A stretch of 64,000 nt of DNA, from NCBI RefSeq assembly GCF_048564905.1, contig NW_027328743.1:1054001-1118000 (forward strand), read 5' to 3'. The stretch comes from Vicugna pacos (taxonomy: Eukaryota; Chordata; Mammalia; Artiodactyla; Camelidae). Below, piece after piece: positions 9,321 to 22,366 of the stretch (position 1 is its first letter; each line of letters begins with the position of its first letter). Under the pieces are notes generated by a model. It made no database searches. It was not told where the DNA came from and saw nothing but the letters and a program-made list of their open reading frames with translations. The position numbers and the translations under genes were made by a program.

Positions 9321-11184
9321 GGTTCCTCCAACAGACAGCAGCACCTGGGTTGTAATAGAATCCCTTAGCTTGACTTCCCTAAGTGTTTTCCTAGGCGTAG
9401 CAGTAAGAGATGGTGGGGGATGGGCTCTAAAGCCAAGTATTAGCGAGTGCATCTCTGTGGGTAGTGGAGGGTTTTAAACTACTTCCCCAACCTTGGAACA
9501 CCTGTGCCCCATAAAGATGCGTGGAATCTGTTTCCCCACCTCCAGCACACACACGGAGACGTGCTCAGGTATCCTGATTGTGGGGAGGCTCCTCCAAATG
9601 ACAGCAGCGCCTGGGTTCTAAAAGAATCCCTTAGCTTGTCTTCCCTGATGGCATGGCTAGGCTGGAGAGTGGGGGAAAGTGGGGGTTGGGCTCTAAACCA
9701 ACTATAAGCGAGAGCCTATCCATGGGATGTGGGTTTTTAACCTACAACCCACAACCATGGAATAAATGTGCCCCCTGAAAAATGCTTTGACTGTTTCCCT
9801 ACATCCAGCACACACACGAAGATGTGTTCTTGTATTCTGAGTGTGGGGATGTTCCTCAAACTGACAGCAGCACCTGGATTCTATTAGTATCCCTTAGCTT
9901 CTGTTCCCTGAGTGTTCTTTTAGGCCAGGCCATGAGGGAAAGCTGGGGGTTGGGCTTGGAGGCCACGTAGCAGTGAGTGCCCCCTGATTCATGGAGGAAG
10001 TACTTAGAGGACTTCTCCCTAAAGGGAACACCTTTTCCTGCATTCATCTGGGTGCAGTGGGGCTGCACATCTCTCCCACACCTAAGAATGTGTTCTGGAA
10101 TTCTGAGTGCAGGGAAGTTCCTCCAACTGACAGCAGCGCCTGGGTTCTAATTGAATCCCTTTGCTTGTCTTCCCTGATGGAAAGCCTAGGCGGGAGTGCG
10201 GGGGAAAGTGTGGTTTGGGCTCCAAAACCAAGTATTTGCGATGACCTCTCTATGGTTTGTGGAGGTGTTTAAACTACATCCCTAACCTGGGAACACCTGT
10301 GCCCCCATGAAGATCCGTGGAGTCTGTTTCCACACCTCCAGCACACACACGAACACTTGCACAGTTATCCTGAGAGTGGGCAGCCTCCTCCAACTGAGAG
10401 CAGGGCCTTGGTTCTTATAAAATCGCTTAACTTGTCTACCCTGTTTGGTTGCCTGATACGGAGTGCTGGGGAAAGGGTGGGTTGGGCTCTAAATCCAAGT
10501 ATTAGCGAGTGCTTCTCCATGGGATTTGGAGGTTATTAACCAAAAGCCCACAACATGGGAATACCTGTGCTCCTTGAAAAAAGCGTGGACTCTGTATCCC
10601 CACCACCAGAACACACATGAAGAAGTTTACTGCTATCCTGAGTGTGGGCTGGCAATTTCAGGTGACAGAAGCGGCTGGGTTCTAATAGAATCCCTTAGCT
10701 TGTAATCCCTGAGTGTTTCCCTAGGACTGACTCTGAGAGAAACCTGGGGGTTGGGCTTTGAGGCCAAATAGTAGCGAGTGTCCCCGATGGACTGAGGAAG
10801 TGTTTAGATGAATTCTCCATAAAGGGAAACACCTGAGCACCCATTCATCTGCGTGGAGTGGGGCTTCAAATCTCCCCACCACACAAGGTTGGGTTCCAGT
10901 ATCCTGAGGGTGGGGTAGTTCCTCCAACTGACATCAGCGTCTTGGTTTGAATAGAATCCCTTTGCTTGTCTTCCCTGATGGTTTGCCTAGGCCAGTGTGT
11001 GGTTGAAAGTGGGATTTGGGATCTAAAACTAAGTATTAGCGTGTGCCTCTCCATGGGTAGTGGAGATGTTTAAACTACAACCCACAACTTGGGAATTACT
11101 GTGACCCCTGAAAAATGCGTGTGCTATGTTTCCCCACGTCCAGCACACACAGGAAGAAGTGTTCTGGGGTTCTGAGTGTGGGGA
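9321..11184 (+). repeat. HOR unit U6 (1,864 bp)
   Basis: Complete unit of the homogeneous block with the CGTAGCAGTAAGAG state of A. It is the only unit in U1-U8 with GGTTTGGGCTCC in D, the state fixed from U9 onward. Private: CTGAAAAATGC in B and AGTTTACTGC near the end of E. Confidence 0.97.
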
Positions 11185-13048
11185 GGTTCCTCCAACAGAC
11201 AGCAGCACCTGGGTTGTAATAGAATCCCTTAGCTTGACTTCCCTAAGTGTTTTCCTAGGCGTAGCAGTAAGAGATGGTGGGGGATGGGCTCTAAAGCCAA
11301 GTATTAGCGAGTGCATCTCTGTGGGTAGTGGAGGGTTTTAAACTACTTCCCCAACCTTGGAACACCTGTGCCCCATAAAGATGCGTGGAATCTGTTTCCC
11401 CACCTCCAGCACACACACGGAGCCATGCTCAGGTATCCTGATTGTGGGGAGGCTCCTCCAAATGACAGCAGCGCCTGGGTTCTAAAAGAATCCCTTAGCT
11501 TGTCTTCCCTGATGGCATGGCTAGGCTGGAGAGTGGGGGAAAGTGGGGGTTGGGCTCTAAACCAACTATAAGCGAGAGCCTATCCATGGGATGTGGGTTT
11601 TTAACCTACAACCCACAACCATGGAATAAATGTGCCCCCTGAAAGATGCTTTGACTGTTTCCCTACATCCAGCACACACACGAAGATGTGTTCTTGTATT
11701 CTGAGTGTGGGGATGTTCCTCAAACTGACAGCAGCACCTGGATTCTATTAGTATCCCTTAGCTTCTGTTCCCTGAGTGTTCTTTTAGGCCAGGCCATGAG
11801 GGAAAGCTGGGGGTTGGGCTTGGAGGCCACGTAGCAGTGAGTGCCCCCTGATTCATGGAGGAAGTACTTAGAGGACTTCTCCCTAAAGGGAACACCTTTT
11901 CCTGCATTCATCTGGGTGCAGTGGGGCTGCACATCTCTCCCACACCTAAGAATGTGTTCTGGAATTCTGAGTGCAGGGAAGTTCCTCCAACTGACAGCAG
12001 AGCCTGGGTTCTAATTGAATCCCTTTGCTTGTCTTCCCTGATGGAAAGCCTAGGCGGGAGTGCGGGGGAAAGTGTGGTTTTGGCTCCAAAACCAAGTATT
12101 TGCGATGACCTCTCTATGGTTTGTGGAGGTGTTTAAACTACATCCCTAACCTGGGAACACCTGTGCCCCCATGAAGATCCGTGGAGTCTGTTTCCACACC
12201 TCCAGCACACACACGAACACTTGCACAGTTATCCTGAGAGTGGGCAGCCTCCTCCAACTGAGAGCAGGGCCTTGGTTCTTATAAAATCGCTTAACTTGTC
12301 TACCCTGTTTGGTTGCCTGATACGGAGTGCTGGGGAAAGGGTGGGTTGGGCTCTAAATCCAAGTATTAGCGAGTGCTTCTCCATGGGATTTGGAGGTTAT
12401 TAACCAAAAGCCCACAACATGGGAATACCTGTGCTCCTTGAAAAAAGCGTGGACTCTGTATCCCCACCACCAGAACACACATGAAGAAGTTTTCTGCTAT
12501 CCTGAGTGTGGGCTGGCAATTTCAGGTGACAGAAGCGGCTGGGTTCTAATAGAATCCCTTAGCTTGTAATCCCTGAGTGTTTCCCTAGGACTGACTCTGA
12601 GAGAAACCTGGGGGTTGGGCTTTGAGGCCAAATAGTAGCGAGTGTCCCCGATGGACTGAGGAAGTGTTTAGATGAATTCTCCATAAAGGGAAACACCTGA
12701 GCACCCATTCATCTGCGTGGAGTGGGGCTTCAAATCTCCCCACCACACAAGGTTGGGTTCCAGTATCCTGAGGGTGGGGTAGTTCCTCCAACTGACATCA
12801 GCGTCTTGGTTTGAATAGAATCCCTTTGCTTGTCTTCCCTGATGGTTTGCCTAGGCCAGTGTGTGGTTGAAAGTGGGATTTGGGATCTAAAACTAAGTAT
12901 TAGCGTGTGCCTCTCCATGGGTAGTGGAGATGTTTAAACTACAACCCACAACTTGGGAATTACTGTGACCCCTGAAAAATGCGTGTGCTATGTTTCCCCA
13001 CGTCCAGCACACACAGGAAGAAGTGTTCTGGGGTTCTGAGTGTGGGGA
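11185..13048 (+). repeat. HOR unit U7 (1,864 bp)
   Basis: Complete unit of the homogeneous block, CGTAGC state of A. Private: GGAGCCATGCTC at the A-B junction and CAGCAGAGCCTGG in D. Confidence 0.97.
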
Positions 13049-14912
13049 GGTTCCTCCAACAGACAGCAGCACCTGGGTTGTAATAGAATCCCTTAGCTTG
13101 ACTTCCCTAAGTGTTTTCCTAGGCGTAGCAGTAAGAGATGGTGGGGGATGGGCTCTAAAGCCAAGTATTAACGAGTGCATCTCTGTGGGTAGTGGAGGGT
13201 TTTAAACTACTTCCCCAACCTTGGAACACCTGTGCCCCATAAAGATGCGTGGAATCTGTTTCCCCACCTCCAGCACACACACGGAGACATGCTCAGGTAT
13301 CCTGATTGTGGGGAGGCTCCTCCAAATGACAGCAGCGCCTGGGTTCTAAAAGAATCCCTTAGCTTGTCTTCCCTGATGGCATGGCTAGGCTGGAGAGTGG
13401 GGGAAAGTGGGGGTTGGGCTCTAAACCAACTATAAGCGAGAGCCTATCCATGGGATGTGGGTTTTTAACCTACAACCCACAACCATGGAATAAATGTGCC
13501 CCCTGAAAGATGCTTTGACTGTTTCCCTACATCCAGCACACACACGAAGATGTGTTCTTGTATTCTGAGTGTGGGGATGTTCCTCAAACTGACAGCAGCA
13601 CCTGGATTCTATTAGTATCCCTTAGCTTCTGTTCCCTGAGTGTTCTTTTAGGCCAGGCCATGAGGGAAAGCTGGGGGTTGGGCTTGGAGGCCACGTAGCA
13701 GTGAGTGCCCCCTGATTCATTGAGGAAATACTTAGAGGACTTCTCCCTAAAGGGAACACCTTTTCCTGCATTCATCTGGGTGCAGTGGGGCTGCACATCT
13801 CTCCCACACCTAAGAATGTGTTCTGGAATTCTGAGTGCAGGGAAGTTCCTCCAACTGACAGCAGCGCCTGGGTTCTAATTGAATCCCTTTGCTTGTCTTC
13901 CCTGATGGAAAGCCTAGGCGGGAGTGCGGGGGAAAGTGTGGTTTTGGCTCCAAAACCAAGTATTTGCGATGACCTCTCTATGGTTTGTGGAGGTGTTTAA
14001 ACTAAGTCCCTAACCTGGGAACACCTGTGCCCCCATGAAGATCCGTGGAGTCTGTTTCCACACCTCCAGCACACACACGAACACTTGCACAGTTATCCTG
14101 AGAGTGGGCAGCCTCCTCCAACTGAGAGCAGGGCCTTGGTTCTTATAAAATCGCTTAACTTGTCTACCCTGTTTGGTTGCCTGATACGGAGTGCTGGGGA
14201 AAGGGTGGGTTGGGCTCTAAATCCAAGTATTAGCGAGTGCTTCTCCATGGGATTTGGAGGTTATTAACCAAAAGCCCACAACATGGGAATACCTGTGCTC
14301 CTTGAAAAAAGCGTGGACTCTGTATCCCCACCACCAGAACACACATGAAGAAGTTTTCTGCTATCCTGAGTGTGGGCTGGCAATTTCAGGTGACAGAAGC
14401 GGCTGGGTTCTAATAGAATCCCTTAGCTTGTAATCCCTGAGTGTTTCCCTAGGACTGACTCTGAGAGAAACCTGGGGGTTGGGCTTTGAGGCCAAATAGT
14501 AGCGAGTGTCCCCGATGGACTGAGGAAGTGTTTAGATGAATTCTCCATAAAGGGAAACACCTGAGCACCCATTCATCTGCGTGGAGTGGGGCTTCAAATC
14601 TCCCCACCACACAAGGTTGGGTTCCAGTATCCTGAGGGTGGGGTAGTTCCTCCAAATGACATCAGCGTCTTGGTTTGAATAGAATCCCTTTGCTTGTCTT
14701 CCCTGATGGTTTGCCTAGGCCAGTGTGTGGTTGAAAGTGGGATTTGGGATCTAAAACTAAGTATTAGCGTGTGCCTCTCCATGGGTAGTGGAGATGTTTA
14801 AACTACAACCCACAACTTGGGAATTACTGTGACCCCTGAAAAATGCGTGTGCTATGTTTCCCCACGTCCAGCACACACAGGAAGAAGTGTTCTGGGGTTC
14901 TGAGTGTGGGGA
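13049..14912 (+). repeat. HOR unit U8 (1,864 bp), last of the homogeneous block
   Basis: Complete unit, CGTAGC state of A with ATTAACGAG. Private: GGAGACATGC in A, GAGGAAATAC in C, AACTAAGTCCC in D and CTCCAAATGACATC in G. It is the last unit with GGTTTTGGCTCC and CCCCATGAAG. Confidence 0.97.
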
Positions 14913-16775
14913 GGTTCCTCCAACAGACAGCAGCACCTGGGTTGTAATAGAATCCCTTAGCTTGACTTCCCTAAGTGTTTCCCTAGGCCTAGCAATAAGC
15001 AATGGTGGGGGATGGGCTCTAACACCAAGTATTAGCGAGTGCATCTCTGTGGGTAGTGGAGGGTTTTAAACTACTTCCCCAACCTTGGAACACCTGTGCC
15101 CCATAAAGATGCGTGGAATCTGTTTCCCCACCTCCAGCACACACACGGAGACGTGCTCAGGTATCCTGATTGTGGGGAGGCTCCTCCAAATGACAGCAGC
15201 GCCTGGGTTCTAAAAGAATCCCTTAGCTTGCCTTCCCTGATGGCATGCCTAGGCTGGAGAGTGGGGGAAAGTGGGGGTTGGGCTCTAAACCAAGTATAAG
15301 CGAGAGCCTATCCATGGGATGTGGGTATTTAACCTACAACCCACAACCATGGAATAAATGTGCCCCCTGAAAGATTCTTTGACTGTTTCCCTACATCCAG
15401 CACACACACGAAGATGTGTTCTTGTATTCTGAGTGTGGGATGTTCCTCAAACTGACAGCAGCACCTGGATTCCATTAGTATCCCTTAGCTTCTGTTCCCT
15501 GAGTGTTCTTTAAGGCCAGGCCATGAGGTAAAGCTGGTGGTAGGGCTTGGAGGCCACGTAGCAGTGAGTGCGACCTGATTCATTGAGGAAGTACTTAGAG
15601 GACTTCTCCCTAAAGGGAACACCTTTTCCTGCATTCCTCTGGGTGCAGTGGGGCTGCACATCACTCCCACACCTAAGAATGTGTTCTGGAATTCTGAGTG
15701 CAGGGAAGTTCCTCCAACTGACAGCAGCGCCTGGGTTCTAATTGAATCCCTTTGCTTGTCTTCCCTGATGGAAAGCCTAGGCGGGAGTGCGGGGGAAAGT
15801 GTGGTTTGGGCTCCAAAACCAAGTATTTGCGATGACCTCTCTATGGTTTGTGGAGGTGTTTAAACTACATCCCTAACCTGGGAACACCTGTGCCCCCATA
15901 AAGATCCGTGGAGTCTGTTTCCACACCTCCAGCACACACACGAACACTTGCACAGTTATCCTGAGAGTGGGCAGCCTCCTCCAACTGAGAGCAGGGCCTT
16001 GGTTCTTATAAAATCGCTTAACTTGTCTACCCTGTTTGGTTGCCTGATACGGAGTGCTGGGGAAAGGGTGGGTTGGGCTCTAAATCCAGGTATTAGGGAG
16101 TGCTTCTCCATGGGATTTGGAGGTTATTAACCAAAAGCCCACAACATGGGAATACCTGTGCTCCTTGAAAAAAGCGTGGACTCTATATCCCCACCACCAG
16201 AACACACATGAAGAAGTTTTCTGCTATCCTGAGTGTGGGCTGGCAATTTCAGGTGACAGAAGCGGCTGGGTTCTAATAGAATCCCTTAGCTTGTAATCCC
16301 TGAGTGTTTCCCTAGGACTGACTCTGAGAGAAACCTGGGGGTTGGGCTTTGAGGCCAAATAGTAGCGAGTGTCCCCGATGGACTGAGGAAGTATTTAGAT
16401 GAATTCTCCATAAAGGGAAACACCTGAGCACCCATTCATCTGCGTGGAGTGGGGCTTCAAATCTCCCCACCACACAAGGTTGGGTTCCAGTATCCTGAGG
16501 GTGGGGTAGTTCCTCCAACTGACATCAGCGTCTTGGTTTGAATAGAATCCCTTTGCTTGTCTTCCCTGATGGTTTGCCTAGGCCAGTGTGTGGTTGAAAG
16601 TGGGATTTGGGATCTAAAACTAAGTATTAGCGTGTGCCTCTCCATGGGTAGTGGAGATGTTTAAACTACAACCCACAACTTGGGAATTACTGTGACCCCT
16701 GAAAAATGCGTGTGCTATGTTTCCCCACGTCCAGCACACACAGGAAGAAGTGTTCTGGGGTTCTGAGTGTGGGGA
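14913..16775 (+). repeat. HOR unit U9 (1,863 bp), divergent boundary unit
   Basis: Complete unit at the edge of the homogeneous block. A has AGCAATAAGCAATGG and CTAACACC. C carries many private changes (GAGGTAAAGCTGG, TGGTAGGG, GTGCGACC, ATTCCTCTGG, CATCACTCCC) and a one-base deletion in GTGTGGGATG, which explains the length. D switches to GGTTTGGGCTCC and CCCCATAAAG. E has CCAGGTATTAGGG. Confidence 0.96.
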
Positions 16776-18639
16776 GTTTCCTCCAACAGACAGCAGCACC
16801 TGGGTTGTAATAGAATCCCTTAGCTTGACTTCCCTAAGTGTTTTCCTAGGCCTAGCAGTAAGCGATGGTGGGGGATGTGCTCTAAAGCGAAGTATTAGCG
16901 AGTGCATCTCTGTGGGTAGTGGAGGGTTTTAAACTACTTCCCCAACCTTGGAACACCTGTGCCCCATAAAGATGCGTGGAATCTGTTTCCCCACCTCCAG
17001 CACACACACGGAGACGTGCTCAGGTATCCTGATTGTGGGGAGGCTCCTCCAAATGACAGCAGCGCCTGGGTTCTAAAAGAATCCCTTAGCTTGTCTTCCC
17101 TGATGGCATGGCTAGGCTGGAGAGTGGGGAAAAGTGGGGGTTGGGCTCTAAACCAACTATAAGCGAGAGCCTATCCATGGGATGTGGGTTTTTAACCTAC
17201 AACCCACAACCATGGAATAAATGTGCCCCCTGAAAGATGCTTTGACTGTTTCCCTACATCCAGCACACACTCGAAGATGTGTTCTTGTATTCTGAGTGTG
17301 GGGAAGTTCCTCAAAATGACAGCAGCACCTGGATTCTAATAGTATCCCTTAGCTTCTGTTCCCTGAGTGTTCTTTTAGGCCAGGCCATGAGGGAAAGCTG
17401 GGGGTTGGGCTTGGAGGCCACGTAGCAGTGAGTGCCCCCTGATCCATTGAGGAAGTACTTAGAGGAGTTCTCCCTAAAGGGAACATATTTTCCTCCATTC
17501 ATCTGGGTGCAGTTGGGCTGCACATCTCTCCCACACCTAAGAATGTGTTCTGGAATTCTGAGTGCAGGGAAGTTCCTCCAACTGACAGCAGCGCCTGGGT
17601 TCTAATTGAATCCCTTTGCTTGTCTTCCCTGATGGAAAGCCTAGGCGGGAGTGCGGGGGAAAGTGTGGTTTGGGCTCCAAAACCAAGTATTTGCGATGAC
17701 CTCTCTATGGTTTGTGGAGGTGTTTAAACTACATCCCTAACCTGGGAACACCTGTGCCCCCTTAAAGATCCGTGGAGTCTGTTTCCACACTTCCAGCACA
17801 CACACGAACACTTGCACAGTTATCCTGAGAGTGGGCAGCCCCCTCCAACTGAGAGCAGGGCCTTGGTTCTTATAAAATCGCTTAACTTGTCTACCCTGTT
17901 TGGTTGCCTGATACGGAGTGCTGGGGAAAGGGTGGGTTGGGCTCTAAATCCAAGTATTAGCGAGTGCTTCTCCATGGGATTTGGAGGTTATTAACCAAAA
18001 GCCCACAACATGGGAATACCTGTGCTCCTTGAAAAAAGCCTGGACTCTGTATCCCCACCATCAGAACACACATGAAGAAGTTTTCTGCTATCCTGAGTGT
18101 GGGCTGGCAATTTCAGGTGACAGAAGCGGCTGGGTTCTAATAGAATCCCTTAGCTTGTAATCCCTGAGTGTTTCCCTAGGACTGACTCTGAGAGAAACCT
18201 GGGGGTTGGGCTTTGAGGCCAAATAGTAGCGAGTGTCCCCGATGGACTGAGGAAGTATTTAGATGAATTCTCCATAAAGGGAAACACCTGAGCACCCATT
18301 CATCTGCGTGGAGTGGGGCTTCAAATCTCCCCACCACACAAGGTTGGGTTCCAGTATCCTGAGGGTGGGGTAGTTCCTCCAACTGACATCAGCGTCTTGG
18401 TTTGAATAGAATCCCTTTGCTTGTCTTCCCTGATGGTTTGCCTAGGCCAGTGTGTGGTTGAAAGTGGGATTTGGGATCTAAAACTAAGTATTAGCGTGTG
18501 CCTCTCCATGGGTAGTGGAGATGTTTAAACTACAACCCACAACTTGGGAATTACTGTGACCCCTGAAAAATGCATGTGCTATGTTTCCCAACGTCCAGCA
18601 CACACAGGAAGAAGTGTTCTGGGGTTCTGATTGTGGGGA
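16776..18639 (+). repeat. HOR unit U10 (1,864 bp)
   Basis: Complete unit, transitional: B still ends CCAACTATAAGCG as in U1-U8, but D has the later state. Private: GAGTTTCC and TAAAGCGAAG in A, GGGGAAAAGTGG in B, CACTCGAAG and AGTTGGGCTG in C, CCCCCTTAAAG in D, AAAGCCTGG in E, and CCCAACGTCC in G. Confidence 0.97.
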
Positions 18640-20503
18640 GGTTCCTCCAACAGACAGCAGCACCTGGGTTGTAATAGAATCCCTTAGCTTGACTTCCCTA
18701 AGTGTTTTCCTAGGCCTAGCAGTAAGCGATGGTGGGGGATGGGCTCTAAAGCCAAGTATTAGCGAGTGCATCTCTGTGGGTAGTGGAGGGTTTTAAACTA
18801 CTTCCCCAACCTTGGAACACCTGTGCCCCATAAAGATGCGTGGAATCTGTTTCCCCACCTCCAGCACACACACGGAGACGTGCTCAGGTATCCTGATTGT
18901 GGGGAGGCTCCTCCAAATGACAGCAGCGCCTGGGTTCTAAAAGAATCCCTTAGCTTGTCTTCCCTGATAGCTTGGCTAGGCTGGAGAGTGGGGGAAAGTG
19001 GGGGTTGGGCTCTAAACCAAGTATAAGCGAGAGCCTATCCATGGGATGTGGGTTTTTAACATACAACCCACAACCATGGAATAAATGTGCCCCCTGAAAG
19101 ATGCTTTGACTGTTTCCCAACATCCAGCACACACACGAAGATGTTTTCTGGTATTCTGAGTTTGGGGAAGTTCCTCAAACTGACAGCAGCACCTGGATTC
19201 TAATAGTATCCCTTAGCTTCTGTTCCCTGAGTGTTCTTTTAGGCCAGGCCATGAGGGAAAGCTGGGGGTTGGGCTTGGAGGCCACGTAGCAGTGAGTGCC
19301 CCCTGATCCATTGAGGAAGTACTTAGAGGACTTCTCCCTAAAGGGAGCACCATTTCCTGCATTCATCTGGGTGCAGTGGGGCTGCACATCTCTACCACAC
19401 CTAAGAATGTGTTCTGGAATTCTGAGTGCAGGGAAGTTCCTCCAACTGACAGCAGCGCCTGGGTTCTAATTGAATCCCTTTGCTTGTCTTCCCTGATGGA
19501 AAGCCTAGGCGGGAGTGCGGGGGAAAGTGTGGTTTGGGCTCCAAAACCAAGTATTTGCGATGACCTCTCTATGGTTTGTGGAGGTGTTTAAAATACATCC
19601 CTATACTGGGAACACCTGTGCCCCCATAAAGATCCGTGGAGTCTGTTTCCACACCTCCAGCACACACACGAACACTTGCACAGTTATCCTGAGAGTGGGC
19701 AGCCTCCTCCAACTGAGAGCAGGGCCTTGGTTCTTATAAAATCGCTTAACTTGTCTACCCTGTTTGGTTGCCTGATACGGAGTGCTGGGGAAAGGGTGGG
19801 TTGGGCTCTAAATCCAAGTATTAGCGAGTGCTTCTCCATGGGATTTGGAGGTTATTAACCAAAAGCCCACAACATGGGAATACCTGTGCTCCTTGAAAAA
19901 AGCGTGGACTCTGTATCCCCACCACCAGAACACACATGAAGAAGTTTTCTGCTATCCTGAGTGTCGGCTGGCAATTTTAGGTGACAGAAGCGGCTGGGTT
20001 CTAATAGAATCCCTTAGCTTGTAATCCCTGAGTGTTTCCCTAGGACTGACTCTGAGAGAAACCTGGGGGTTGGGCTTTGAGGCCAAATAGTAGCGAGTGT
20101 CCCCGATGGACTGAGGAAGTATTTAGATGAATTCTCCATAAAGGGAAACACCTGAGCACCCATTCATCTGCGTGGAGTGGGGCTTCAAATCTCCCCATCA
20201 CACAAGGTTGGGTTCCAGTATCCTGAGGGTGTGGTAGTTCCTCCAACTGACATCAGCGTCTTGGTTTGAATAGAATCCCTTTGCTTGTCTTCCCTGATGG
20301 TTTGCCTAGGCCAGTGTGTGGTTGAATGTGGGATTTGGGATCTAAAACTAAGTATTAGCGTGTGGCTCTCCATGGGGAGTGGAGATGTTTAAACTACAAC
20401 CCACAACTTGGGAATTACTGTGACCCCTGAAAAATGCGTGTGCTATGTTTCCCCACGTCCAGCACACACAGGAAGAAGTGTTCTGGGGTTCTGAGTGTGG
20501 GGA
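18640..20503 (+). repeat. HOR unit U11 (1,864 bp)
   Basis: Complete unit. Private: CTGATAGCTTGG and AACATACAAC in B, ATGTTTTCTGG and GGAGCACCATTTCC in C, CTACCACACC and CCCTATACTGG in D, TGTCGGCTGG and CAATTTTAGG at E-F. G ends with GTGTGGCTC and ATGGGGAGTGG, shared with U13. Confidence 0.97.
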
Positions 20504-22366
20504 GGTTCCTCCAACAGACAGCAGCACCTGGGTTGTAATAGAATCCCTTAGCTTGACTTCCCTAAGTGTTTTCCTAGGCCTAGCAGTAAGCGATGGTGGG
20601 GGATGGGCTCTAAAGCCAAGTATTAGCGAGTGCATCTCTGTGGGTAGTGGAGGGTTTTAAGCTACTTCCCCAACCTTGGAACACCTGTGCCCCATAAAGA
20701 TGCGTGGAATCTGTTTCTCCACCTACAGCACACACACGGAGACGTGCTCAGGTATCCTGATTGTGGGGAGGCTCCTCCAAATGACAGCAGCGCCTGGGTT
20801 CTAAAGAATCCCTTAGCTTGTCTTCCCTGATGGCATGCCTAGGCTGGAGAGTGGGGGAATGTGGGTGTTGGGCTCTAAACCAAGTGTAAGCGAGAGCCTA
20901 TCCATGGGATGTGGGTTTTTAACCTACAACCCACAACCATGGAATAAATGTGCCCCCTGAAAGATTCTTTGACTGTTTCCCTACATCCAGCACACACACG
21001 AAGATTTGTTCTGGTATTCTGAGTGTGGGGAAGTTCCTCAAACTGACAGCAGCACCTGGATTCTATTAGTATCCCTTAGCTTCTGTTCCCTGAGTGTTCT
21101 CTAAGACCAGGCCATGAGGGAACGCTGGGGGTTGGGCTTGGAGGCCACGTAGCAGTGAGTGCCCCCTGATCCATTGAGGAAGTACTTAGAGGACTTCTCC
21201 CTAAAGGGAACACCTTTTCCTGCATTCATCTGGGTGCAGTGGGGCTGCACATCTCTCCCACACCTAAGAATGTGTTCTGGAATTCTGAGTGCAGGGAAGT
21301 TCCTCCAACTGACAGCAGCGCCTGGGTTCTAATTGAATTCCTTTGCTTGTCTTCCCTGATGGAAAGCCTAGGCGGGAGTGCGGGGGAAAGTGTGGTTTGG
21401 GCTCCTAAACCAAGTATTTGCGATGACCTCTCTATGGTTTGTGGAGGTGTTTAAACTACATCCCTAACCTGGGAACACCTGTGCCCCCATAAAGATGCGT
21501 GGAGTCTGTTTCCACACCTCCAGCACACACACGAACACTTGCACAGTTATCCTGAGAGTGGGCAGCCTCCTCCAACTGAGAGCAGGGCCTTGGTTCTTAT
21601 AAAATCGCTTAACTTGTCTACCCTGTTTGGTTGCCTGATACGGAGTGCTGGGGAAAGGGTGGGTTGGGCTCTAAATCCAAGTATTAGCGAGTGCTTCTCC
21701 ATGGGATTTGGAGGTTATTAACCAAAAGCCCACAACATGGGAATACCTGTGCTCCTTGAAAAAAGCGTGGACTCTGTATCCCCACCACCAGAACACACAT
21801 GAAGGAGTTTTCTGCTATCCTGAGTGTGGGCTGGCAATTTCAGGTGACAGAAGCGGCTGGGTTCTAATAGAATCCCTTAGCTTGTAATCCCTGAGTGTTT
21901 CCCTAGGACTGACTCTGAGAGAAACCTGGGGGTTGGGCTTTGAGGCCAAATAGTAGCGAGTGTCCCCGATGGACTGAGGAAGTATTTAGATGAATTCTCC
22001 ATAAAGGGAAACACCTGAGCACCCATTCATCTGCGTGGAGTGGGGCTTCAAATCTCCCCACCACACAAGGTTGGGTTCCAGTATCCTGAGGGTGGGGTAG
22101 TTCCTCCAACTGACATCAGCGTCTTGGTTTGAATAGAATCCCTTTGCTTGTCTTCCCTGATGGTTTGCCTAGGCCAGTGTGTGGTTGAAAGTGGGATTTG
22201 GGATCTAAAACTAAGTATTAGCGTGTGGCTCTCCATGGGTAGTGGAGATGTTTAAACTACAACCCACAACTTGGGAATTACTGTGACCCCTGAAAAATGC
22301 GTGTGCTATGTTTCCCCACGTCCAGCACACACAGGAAGAAGTGTTCTGGGGTTCTGAGTGTGGGGA
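20504..22366 (+). repeat. HOR unit U12 (1,863 bp), type X
   Basis: Complete unit. B is of the derived type: TTTCTCCACC, one A missing in TTCTAAAGAATCCC (explains the length) and GGAATGTGGGTG. C has GAAGATTTGTTC and CTCTAAGACC. D has the extra EcoRI site and a GATGCGTGGAGTC tail shared with U14 and U28. Private: CTACAGC and AGTGTAAGCG. Confidence 0.97.
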
